Source of the DNA: TMED14 sp002167805
GTDB taxonomy: Bacteria > Bacteroidota > Bacteroidia > Flavobacteriales > Schleiferiaceae
NCBI GenBank assembly: GCA_965655795.1
Contig: CBFHHY010000001.1
Coordinates: 124,001 to 188,000, forward strand
DNA length: 64,000 nt
Direction: 5' to 3'
The position numbers and the translations under genes were made by a program. The notes under the pieces are model-generated. The model had not been told where the DNA came from. It ran no database searches and saw only the letters and a list, made by a program, of their open reading frames with translations. Below are positions 8,443 to 15,873 of the stretch, in pieces. Position 1 is the first letter of the stretch. Each line of letters starts with the position of its first letter.

Positions 8443-10200
8443 ATGATAGAAGAAAAAACAATTGATCGTAATCAAATTATCGGTTTTTTGCTGATTGCAG
8501 GAATTTTAATTGGTCTGAGCTGGTGGACGGGCAGTCAAGAGACATCAACGGTTCCTTTAGAAGAAAAAACAGTAATTGAATCAAAAGAATCTTTAGTTGA
8601 TTTTTCTATGGATTCAACTTCTTATGAATTGAAAGAAAAGATATCAGTTGATTCATCTTTCGAATTTTCTAAAGAATATATCTTAGAAAATGAAAAGGTT
8701 AGTTATTCATTTAATTCCTTGGGAGCGCAGCTTTCAAAAGTGGAGTTGAAAAACTACAAAGACTTTAGAGGAGAGCCTCTTTATTTAGTAAATGGAAGAC
8801 ATAAAATATCAGGAGCAAATAAAGGGGTTTTTACCGGAAACATATTTTCTGATGGGGATGGAGCCCAAACTCTTTCCCTAAAAAATGATGATGGTATCCA
8901 ATGGACTTTCACTTTGAATAAAGGCTATGGTTTAACTTGGAATCTTAAGGTTCCTGATTCCGATAATGTTTCCCTAAAGTGGAGCCAGGACGGGATTCGT
9001 CATGAAAAAAGTTATTCAAATGAAAACCAGTACACCACAACTTATTTTTATGATGCTGAAGATGAAAAAAAAGATTATCTAAAAAATGGTAGAGATGATG
9101 AAGATATAGCAAGTAATATCTCTTGGGTCGCCCATAAGCAGCAATTCTTTTCAAGTATCTTATTATCTAATGCCCCTTTTTCCTCAGCTCAATTAGCAAC
9201 AACGACCCCAGCTTTAAATGACTCGAGTCATACGCGTCAATTTCGTTCTGTATTGCAAATAAATGGAGAAAGAAGCGGTATAGACGCAAGTGGTCTTTGG
9301 TATCATGGTCCAAATCAATACATGGAATTGAAAAAATTCGATAAGGGTTTTGATGAAATCATTCCATTTGGCTGGGGGATTTTTGGATGGATATCTAAAG
9401 GAATAGTAGTTCCTCTTTTTAGTATAATGGAGGGTTTTGGTTGGAGTTATGGGCTGATCATTTTTTTAATGGCTTTAATCATCAAGCTAGCGTTATCACC
9501 TTTAACATTTGCCTCATATAAGTCTATGGCTAAGATGCGGCTTTTGAAGCCGGAGCTGGATGAACTGGCGGAAAAGTATGGAAACGATGCCCAGAGAAAG
9601 CAACAAGAAACGATGAAGATGTACACAAAGGCCGGAGTTAATCCCCTCGGAGGCTGCATCCCTCAACTTTTACAATTTCCAATTTTAATTGCGATGTTTC
9701 GCTTTTTTCCAGCTAGTATCGAGCTTAGGCAGGAATCTTTTCTTTGGGCACACGATCTAAGTAGCTATGATAGCATATTTGAATTTGGACAGTGGTTCAG
9801 TCTTCCATTTTACGGAGATCATGTGAGTTTATTTACGATTTTAATGGCCATATCTACTTTTTTGTACACTCGGTTTAATAACTCTATGACCCCGTCATCA
9901 AATAATATGATGCAGCAGCAAATGCAGGTAATACAATATTTAATGCCATTAATGCTTTTAGTATGGTTTAATAATTATGCATCTGGATTATCATATTATT
10001 ATTTCGTCTCTAACTTGCTAATTTTTGGTCAGCAATGGTCGATAAAAAAATTCTTCATAAATGAGGATAAATTGCGAGCACAAATTGAGGATACCAAGGC
10101 AAAAGGCGGCAAGCAGTCAAAATTTTCCAAAAGAATGAATGAGATGATGGAAGCTCAAAAAGAGTCGGGGAACAGACGGGCTCGAAGAATGGATAAATAG
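8443..10200 (+). CDS. yidC: Membrane protein insertase YidC
   Basis: 585 residues. Inserts and folds inner-membrane proteins, alone or with SecYEG/SecDF. It has an N-terminal membrane anchor (residues about 13-27), a large periplasmic domain (about 60-320), then the conserved membrane core beginning GWSYGLIIFLMALIIKLALS, the cytoplasmic hairpin (YKSMAKMRLLKPELDELAEK), GVNPLGGCIPQLLQFPI and further membrane segments, ending in a basic tail (RRARRMDK). It starts just after pyrG and is followed 22 bases later by a DUF3817 gene. Confidence 0.95.
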   Translation: MIEEKTIDRNQIIGFLLIAGILIGLSWWTGSQETSTVPLEEKTVIESKESLVDFSMDSTSYELKEKISVDSSFEFSKEYILENEKVSYSFNSLGAQLSKVELKNYKDFRGEPLYLVNGRHKISGANKGVFTGNIFSDGDGAQTLSLKNDDGIQWTFTLNKGYGLTWNLKVPDSDNVSLKWSQDGIRHEKSYSNENQYTTTYFYDAEDEKKDYLKNGRDDEDIASNISWVAHKQQFFSSILLSNAPFSSAQLATTTPALNDSSHTRQFRSVLQINGERSGIDASGLWYHGPNQYMELKKFDKGFDEIIPFGWGIFGWISKGIVVPLFSIMEGFGWSYGLIIFLMALIIKLALSPLTFASYKSMAKMRLLKPELDELAEKYGNDAQRKQQETMKMYTKAGVNPLGGCIPQLLQFPILIAMFRFFPASIELRQESFLWAHDLSSYDSIFEFGQWFSLPFYGDHVSLFTILMAISTFLYTRFNNSMTPSSNNMMQQQMQVIQYLMPLMLLVWFNNYASGLSYYYFVSNLLIFGQQWSIKKFFINEDKLRAQIEDTKAKGGKQSKFSKRMNEMMEAQKESGNRRARRMDK

Positions 10201-10222
10201 TATTTTTTATTAACTCTCCATT

Positions 10223-10555
10223 ATGATTAATTTGGCCCTTACACTAAGATTTTTTGCTTTTCTTGAAGGTGTCTCTTTATTGCTTCTTGTCTTCCTGGCT
10301 ATGCCCCTAAAGTATCTTTATGGTCACCCTAGCATAGTGAGTTATACCGGAATGATTCATGGGATATTATTTATTGGCTATTCAATTAATTTATCTCTTG
10401 TTTACTTTACGTATAAATGGGAATTTTGGAAAATGCTAATGGCTTTTGGTTTAGCGTTCATTCCCTTTGGTACTCTCTATGCAGATAAATATTTTTTTGG
10501 GAAGTTGAAGGCACAAAAAAAGCGCTCTCTTTCAAGAGCGCTTTTTGAAAAGTAA
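10223..10555 (+). CDS. DUF3817 family small membrane protein
   Basis: 110 residues with three hydrophobic segments; LRFFAFLEGVSLLLLVFLAMPLKY, GMIHGILFIGY and PFGTLYADKY are typical of DUF3817, a family with no assigned function. The last 12 or so codons (KKRSLSRALFEK) are encoded by a terminator hairpin, so the C-terminal tail past PFGTLYADKYFFGK is probably a by-product of RNA structure rather than a conserved domain. It probably reads out of yidC. Confidence 0.8.
   Translation: MINLALTLRFFAFLEGVSLLLLVFLAMPLKYLYGHPSIVSYTGMIHGILFIGYSINLSLVYFTYKWEFWKMLMAFGLAFIPFGTLYADKYFFGKLKAQKKRSLSRALFEK
10515..10546. terminator. Bidirectional terminator embedded in the 3' end of the DUF3817 gene
   Basis: Stem AGCGCTCT (10521-10528) pairs with AGAGCGCT (10535-10542) around the 6-nt loop CTTTCA, flanked by A6 on the left and T5 on the right, so U-tracts exist on both strands. 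The hairpin and its plus-strand T-tract lie before the DUF3817 stop codon (10553-10555). For the leftward Omp28-like gene (stop at 10563) it is a normal terminator just downstream. Confidence 0.85.
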
Positions 10556-10562
10556 TTTTTAC

Positions 10563-11513
10563 TTACCCTTGAAAGCCATTAACAAAAAGAACTCCAGGAG
10601 ATCCATCAAATCTTTCAGACCAAATAATGGTTACTACATCATAATCAAGATCCTTTCCTAAAGCAGCTTCTATTGCGTTAAGGTCTATCCCTTGAACCTT
10701 TAATGGTATTTTAATTTGAATAGGAGTATATTCTGATCCGAAAATATCATTTTGGAAATAAGATTTACCAAGAGGATTAATGGTATCTAGAGTTACACCC
10801 CACTGAAAAGGCGTATTTCCTGAGGCGTAAGGAATATTGTCATGCGTGTAAATATCCCCGGCTTTTTTGCTAAATGTATCTACGGCCCATTTTGATGGAC
10901 TACTTCCAGACCCTTGCGTCACAGTTGATTGACTGGATTGTTGGTTTAAATCTATAGGCACACCTCCAAGATTGTATTCTTTTCCTTCTATCCCAGAGAC
11001 TAGCAGATAACTTTGAACGTAATAGGAAATATTTTTTTTGTCCTCAAAAAATTTAATTTTGATATCAACTGTCATCATAGAATCTCCGTCTTTAATGCTC
11101 GCGACATGAGAAACTCCAACAGGAGCCGTTTGAGTTATGGCTGTGAGAGTGGGATCTTTTGGGAATTGAGAGACATCTGCATTATTTACGTAAAAATGTG
11201 GTATTCCAGTTGATGGATAAAGAACATTCAATTCGTCTTGAACTGGCGTTACTAATGGGTCACCGGTATGAGTTGAAAAGCCCAAAACTTTGATTTCAGT
11301 TTCCGTATTTTCCTCTTTAACTTCTAACATTCTTTCTGTTCCTATCGGACACGTATGACACCATGATGCTGTCGTTTGATGAACAAAAGCTTTTTGTCCA
11401 GATGAAACAATTAAGTTATCCGTAACGTAAGGTGTAGGAGGAGGAGGAGTGGTGTTTGGTTCACAGGCTACAAAACCGATTACCAAGAGTGAACTGATGA
11501 ATATATTTTTCAT
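10563..11513 (-). CDS. Omp28-like outer-membrane lipoprotein with thioredoxin-fold motif
   Basis: About 316 residues from the ATG at 11513, chosen because MKNIFISSLLVIGFVAC makes a compact lipoprotein signal with Cys17 as the lipid-modified residue; an ATG six codons earlier (11531) is the alternative. A proline-rich linker (PPPPTP) leads to FVHQTTASWCHTCPIG, a W-C-x-x-C thioredoxin-like site. The remainder matches the Omp28 family of Bacteroidota surface lipoproteins. Function is unknown; a redox or chaperone role is inference from the CxxC. It converges on the DUF3817 gene. Confidence 0.75.
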   Translation of the reverse strand: MKNIFISSLLVIGFVACEPNTTPPPPTPYVTDNLIVSSGQKAFVHQTTASWCHTCPIGTERMLEVKEENTETEIKVLGFSTHTGDPLVTPVQDELNVLYPSTGIPHFYVNNADVSQFPKDPTLTAITQTAPVGVSHVASIKDGDSMMTVDIKIKFFEDKKNISYYVQSYLLVSGIEGKEYNLGGVPIDLNQQSSQSTVTQGSGSSPSKWAVDTFSKKAGDIYTHDNIPYASGNTPFQWGVTLDTINPLGKSYFQNDIFGSEYTPIQIKIPLKVQGIDLNAIEAALGKDLDYDVVTIIWSERFDGSPGVLFVNGFQG

Positions 11514-11639
11514 TTGGGTTTCTTTAGTCATACCGTAAATATAAGAAATCCAACTGCGACATTATTAAAAATTATATTTTTTAAAGAGTCAAAATGTTTC
11601 TTCGACACAAATTTTCTTTTAAGCGAGTTAAGATCTATT

Positions 11640-12830
11640 CTATTTTTTAATTTTTAAAAGACATGCATCACCATAACTTAAAAATCGGTAATTATTTTCA
11701 AGAGCATAATCATAAACCTTTCTCCAATCGTTGCCAATTGCTGCAGCAATAAGAAGTAATAAAGTACTTTTGGGTTGATGAAAATTAGTTAGAATTAGAT
11801 CTATAAATTTAAATTTATAGCCTGGTATAATGATAATTGATGTATTAAAATGAAGAGATTTCTTCTTATTTCGTCTCATGTAGTTTGTCAGAAAAATCAA
11901 ACTTTCATCACGACTTAAAAATTTATCGTAATTCTTGTAAGGTGCCCATTGATAAATATCAGATATTTCCTGGTTACCATTAAATAATTCTATGGATAGC
12001 CAATAAAGACTCTCAATTGCTCTTGCAGATGTGGTACCTACAGCAAGTATATCTTTATTTTCTTTGAGGCTCTCAATAGTTTCAATGGAAAAATGAACCT
12101 CTTCTGAATGCATTTCATGTTTGCTTATGGTATTTTCAGAAATAGGTTGAAATGTTCCGGCGCCGATATGAAGTTGGACATAGTTGATTTTAGAATTCTT
12201 TTGGATTTTATTTAACATTTTTGACGTTAAATGTAAGCCCGCAGTTGGCGCTGCAACTGAACCTTCAACTTTTGAGAAAACAGTTTGATACCTCTCATTG
12301 TCATTTTTATTTGAAGGACGTTTCATGTATGGAGGAAGAGGGGTTTCTCCATTTTTCTGAAGTATTTCAGACCAATTATCCTCTGAATTCCATGAAAATA
12401 AAATTTGAAATTTATTACCGTTTTGTGTTAGCTTAATTGCGGTTAAGTTCTCTCTTTTTAGAATTAAATTATGTTTCCATTTTTTTGAATTTCTAACTTT
12501 ACACCATGCCTTTAGACTTTTTTTAGATTGCATGGCATCTTCTATAGATCCATTAACAGGATCCATGTAGAAAATTTCGATGGGTTTAACATTCTCACCT
12601 CTTGAAAATATTAATCTTGCAGGAATAACTTTTGTATCGTTTAAAATTAGGTTCGGATGACTAAGCTTGGTTATCCAATTTGGCAATTCTTTAATTAATG
12701 CATGATGTATTTTTTCATCCCAAAAAATTAGCAAATTGCCTTCGTCTCTATTTTCTTGGGGAAATTGAGCAATTTTTTCCACTGGAAGCGAATAGTTGAA
12801 TTGGTCAACATTTATTTTTTCGAAATTCAT
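11640..12830 (-). CDS. queA: tRNA preQ1(34) S-adenosylmethionine ribosyltransferase-isomerase
   Basis: 396 residues. Transfers and isomerises the ribose of SAM onto preQ1 in tRNA wobble position 34, the step giving epoxyqueuosine. Landmarks are FNYSLPVEKIAQFP, LILNDTKVIPARL, ETPLPPYMKRP, ERYQTVFSKVEGSVAAPTAG, LHLT, YVQLHIGAGTFQP, HEMHSEEV and LTNFHQPKSTLLLL. The protein is somewhat longer than the enterobacterial form (about 356), with extra loops in the region 120-160 and near 280-330. It diverges from a glycosyltransferase; the ATG lies only 4 bases from a perfect -7 box. Confidence 0.95.
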   Translation of the reverse strand: MNFEKINVDQFNYSLPVEKIAQFPQENRDEGNLLIFWDEKIHHALIKELPNWITKLSHPNLILNDTKVIPARLIFSRGENVKPIEIFYMDPVNGSIEDAMQSKKSLKAWCKVRNSKKWKHNLILKRENLTAIKLTQNGNKFQILFSWNSEDNWSEILQKNGETPLPPYMKRPSNKNDNERYQTVFSKVEGSVAAPTAGLHLTSKMLNKIQKNSKINYVQLHIGAGTFQPISENTISKHEMHSEEVHFSIETIESLKENKDILAVGTTSARAIESLYWLSIELFNGNQEISDIYQWAPYKNYDKFLSRDESLIFLTNYMRRNKKKSLHFNTSIIIIPGYKFKFIDLILTNFHQPKSTLLLLIAAAIGNDWRKVYDYALENNYRFLSYGDACLLKIKK

Positions 12831-12834
12831 AGTT

Positions 12835-12842
12835 CAAATATA
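12835..12842 (-). promoter_or_regulatory. Predicted -7 box of the queA promoter
   Basis: On the minus strand TATATTTG, an exact TAnnTTTG match, ends 4 bases before the queA ATG. Since transcription in Bacteroidota starts only a few bases past this box, queA mRNA would be leaderless or nearly so. Confidence 0.5.
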
Positions 12843-12857
12843 GCCAGGGCTAGTAAC

Positions 12858-12865
12858 TACCTTAG
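12858..12865 (+). promoter_or_regulatory. Predicted -7 box of the double glycosyltransferase promoter
   Basis: TACCTTAG is one mismatch from TAnnTTTG and ends 4 bases before the ATG at 12870, the mirror image of the queA arrangement on the other strand. Confidence 0.35.
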
Positions 12866-12869
12866 CAAT

Positions 12870-15104
12870 ATGAGTCCATTGATAGCTATTTCGGTAATAA
12901 ATGATTTGTATTCTGATCAACGAGTCCACAGAAATTGCTTAGCATGGCTCGAAAGAGGGTATGATATTATTTTGATTGGCCGGAAATATTCAGGTTCCCA
13001 AGACTTGGACAGGCCATATATGACTCACAGATTTAAATGTATTTGGAATCGGGGGCCTTTGTTTTATGTCGAGTATCAAATTAGATTATGGAATTTCCTA
13101 AGAAAAAAATCAGTTCAAGTATACATGGCAAATGATCTTGATACTTTATTACCTAATCTTTTTTGGTCATACAGGAGAAAGCTCCCGCTGGTTTATGATT
13201 CACATGAATATTTTTTAGGATCTCCAGAAATAGAGTCGCGTCCAATAATCAAGTTTTTTTGGTCTCGTCTTGAAAAATTTTGTCTTCCAAGAGTAGATTT
13301 TCCTGTAACGGTAAATAATTCTATTGCTAGGCAATATCATAAGGAATATGGTCACAGTTTCGATGTTATTCGAAATGTTCCTGTAAAACCGTCTTCAGGT
13401 TTTTTATTCGAATCTACCGTTGAAAATTATCGAGATATGATTCGAAAAAAACTATCAATTCCCTTGAATAAGATGATTTGGATAATTCAAGGGGCTGGTA
13501 TAAATATTGACCGTGGAGCAGAGGAATTGATGGAAGCGGCAATTTCTTTTAAAGGAGAAGTTTTACTTTTATTTGTAGGTAGTGGAGATGCCATCCCTAA
13601 ACTTAAGGCTGAGGCAAAAAGTCTTAATTACGATTTTGAATTTGTTCGATTTATACCGAGACAAAATATCGATAGTTTACGAGAATATACATTCGCCTCT
13701 GATATTGGATTTTCTCTCGATAAGTCGAAAAGTAAAAATTACCAATGGAGCTTGCCAAATAAAATTTTTGATTATTGGCATGCTGGAATCCCAGTAGTTG
13801 CAAGCAACTTAATTGAGATTTCAAATTTGATTAATCAAACTGGAGCGGGAATATTAGTTGATCATGTTTCATGTAGTGGAATTCTCGAAGCAGTCCATGA
13901 GATTTGTAAACCAGATAAATTCGATAGAGCAATTAAGGCTTCAAAGCGCGCTGCACTGTCTTTCAACTGGAAAAATGAAAAGCAAATATGGAATCGTTTA
14001 ATTGATCGACTCGAGGGCAAAAAGACAATTAATATTTGGTCTATGGATAGGCTGGAAACAACTTCTTATGGAGGAACCCTTGAAGTAAGAGGTCAGGTTA
14101 CAAATGCTATTAAATTAGGATTTCAAGTGGTTTTATATTGTTGGAGCAAAGGCGAAGTTCAACACCAGAGTCCAGAGTCTATTGTTGGCGTTCAATTTCA
14201 AACCCTAAAAAGAAATCAAACTTTGTTTAAACTTTTTAAAACAGCTCCGTACATTGTCTCAAGTCGCAATACAAGTATCGCTCGTCACAAATCTTCAATT
14301 CAACGTGGGAAAGTTATAATTAATGGGGTCCACTGCAGTGGGATTCCAATTTTGGAAAATTCGATTTTAAGAATTCATAATCCTGAAGGAGATTACTATG
14401 AGAGTCTTGGGAGACAATCAAAGGGATTAGTTGCTTTATATTTTTTTTGGGAATCAATGAGACTTAAATTTTGGGAAAGAAAATTGGCCAAAGAATGGAG
14501 TGGAATGGTTTGGGCTTTGACAAATACTGATTTAAAGTTTTGGACGAGTCTAAAGCCAAGGTCTGATGCCAAAATTGTCGGTCCTATGGTGGTTTTTGAA
14601 TACAAAATTCCAGAATCAAAATCCTTGGCAAAGACTCTTTTAGTTCCTGGGAAATTCTCTGTAAATGAAAATGAAAATGCACTTATAATGAGTCTGAATG
14701 CTGATGGTTGGGATATTATTTGGGCCGGTCATGGGCTTTCAAAAAAGTTCAAGAAATTTCTGAATTCAAGAGTTAGTTATATTGAAAACCCTACTGATGA
14801 CGAAATTTCAGATCTCTTTAAAAATTCACATGCGACTCTTATCCATGCAGAGCATAATCTGGGTATTAAAATAAAATTGATTCAGGCACTGCATCAATCG
14901 CGTTGGATAATAGCCCACAATCATGCCTTGGTCGGAATTCCCTTTTCCACAAAGGATGGAATTTTAACTTATTCAGATCCTAAAACATTTATTGAGGCTC
15001 TTGATCAGATTAATGATACATCTTGGAATAAATCTCAAGCCGCTGAACTCTTGAATTCTAGAAAAATTCTTTTATCTAAAATTCAGGGGTCACTCGACTT
15101 ATAG
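12870..15104 (+). CDS. Double glycosyltransferase: two GT-B domains in one chain
   Basis: About 744 residues. The ATG at 12870 opens a typical family start (MSPLIAISVINDLYSDQRVH); the frame is open further upstream but lies antisense to queA. Domain A (about 1-390) resembles Bacteroidota GT4 enzymes: VYMANDLDTLLPN, LVYDSHEYFLGSPE, FPVTVNNSIA, and an acceptor-site tail (SLPNKIFDYWHAGIPVVAS). Domain B starts near INIWSMDRLETTSYGG (about 391) and resembles a separate Bacteroidota glycosyltransferase with the N-terminal YGG motif, FKTAPYIVSSRNTS, RIHNPEGDYY and HNLGIKIKLIQALHQSRW. These are usually two proteins. Domain B lacks an internal ATG at the junction. Likely role is surface polysaccharide or lipid glycosylation; donor and acceptor are unknown. 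Confidence 0.8.
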   Translation: MSPLIAISVINDLYSDQRVHRNCLAWLERGYDIILIGRKYSGSQDLDRPYMTHRFKCIWNRGPLFYVEYQIRLWNFLRKKSVQVYMANDLDTLLPNLFWSYRRKLPLVYDSHEYFLGSPEIESRPIIKFFWSRLEKFCLPRVDFPVTVNNSIARQYHKEYGHSFDVIRNVPVKPSSGFLFESTVENYRDMIRKKLSIPLNKMIWIIQGAGINIDRGAEELMEAAISFKGEVLLLFVGSGDAIPKLKAEAKSLNYDFEFVRFIPRQNIDSLREYTFASDIGFSLDKSKSKNYQWSLPNKIFDYWHAGIPVVASNLIEISNLINQTGAGILVDHVSCSGILEAVHEICKPDKFDRAIKASKRAALSFNWKNEKQIWNRLIDRLEGKKTINIWSMDRLETTSYGGTLEVRGQVTNAIKLGFQVVLYCWSKGEVQHQSPESIVGVQFQTLKRNQTLFKLFKTAPYIVSSRNTSIARHKSSIQRGKVIINGVHCSGIPILENSILRIHNPEGDYYESLGRQSKGLVALYFFWESMRLKFWERKLAKEWSGMVWALTNTDLKFWTSLKPRSDAKIVGPMVVFEYKIPESKSLAKTLLVPGKFSVNENENALIMSLNADGWDIIWAGHGLSKKFKKFLNSRVSYIENPTDDEISDLFKNSHATLIHAEHNLGIKIKLIQALHQSRWIIAHNHALVGIPFSTKDGILTYSDPKTFIEALDQINDTSWNKSQAAELLNSRKILLSKIQGSLDL

Positions 15105-15118
15105 AAACAGCAAGAAAT

Positions 15119-15802
15119 CTAAAGTGTTTTTTGTACTGTCGTAGCAATACTCCCGTTAGAACATTTCCAGGTAGCGTGAGGGAACTTTAGCAAAAGGGCA
15201 TAGTCATGAGTCGCCATTAGTATTGTTTGTCCACTTGAAGATATTTCTTCCAGTAAATGCATAATTTCTTCTGATGTATGTGGGTCCAAGTTACCTGTAG
15301 GTTCATCTGCAAGAATCAATGGTGGATTGTTTAATAAAGATCTAGCAATCGCGATTCTTTGCTGTTCTCCTCCTGAGAGTTGGTATGGCATTTTATGTTC
15401 TTTCGTAGCCATTCCTACTCGACTTAATACGTTTTGAATTTTTTTTGAGTTTTCTTTCGATTCTAATTGACCAGTTGCTTGTAAAACAAAATTTAGGTTA
15501 TCAAATACTGTACGATCCATCAAAAGTTGAAAATCTTGGAAAACTACTCCTAGTTTTCGTCTTAGGTAAGGAATTTCTTTATCTTCTATTTTACGCAAAT
15601 CGTAGTTTACAATTTGACCTTTCCCTTTCAATAAGGGGATATCAGCGTAAAGGGTCTTTAGCAAGCTTGATTTTCCAGAGCCCGTTGAGCCAATTAAATA
15701 AACAAAGTCTCCTTTTTTCAAGGAAATATTTATATCCTTTAGAACTAAGTGGTTACCTTGATATATATCAGCGTTAGAAAGCTCTAAAATAGATTGTTCC
15801 AT
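15119..15802 (-). CDS. ftsE: FtsE-like ABC transporter ATPase
   Basis: 227 residues from the ATG at 15802; a TTG nine codons upstream lies inside a promoter-like TTTGCA and is rejected. Complete ABC ATPase: Walker A GSTGSGKS (38-45), Q-loop Gln89 in VVFQDFQLL, signature LSGGEQQR (142-149), Walker B LILADEP (162-168), His199. The short single-domain form and VVFQDFQLLMDRTVFDNL fit FtsE, which with FtsX controls peptidoglycan hydrolases during division. FtsX is not adjacent here, so LolD-type or other ABC systems are not fully excluded. It diverges from the TPR gene and converges on the glycosyltransferase with a 14-base gap. Confidence 0.8.
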   Translation of the reverse strand: MEQSILELSNADIYQGNHLVLKDINISLKKGDFVYLIGSTGSGKSSLLKTLYADIPLLKGKGQIVNYDLRKIEDKEIPYLRRKLGVVFQDFQLLMDRTVFDNLNFVLQATGQLESKENSKKIQNVLSRVGMATKEHKMPYQLSGGEQQRIAIARSLLNNPPLILADEPTGNLDPHTSEEIMHLLEEISSSGQTILMATHDYALLLKFPHATWKCSNGSIATTVQKTL

Positions 15803-15873
15803 AATTAAGGTTATATTTTTCTTATGCAAATTAACTAGATTTTGTTGGTACAGACTACCTTTATGCTAAGACA

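Noticed and set aside
12756..12869. N-terminal extension of the double glycosyltransferase into queA
   Set aside because: It is antisense to the queA start, has no family match, and a canonical start MSPLIAISVINDLYSDQ lies at 12870.
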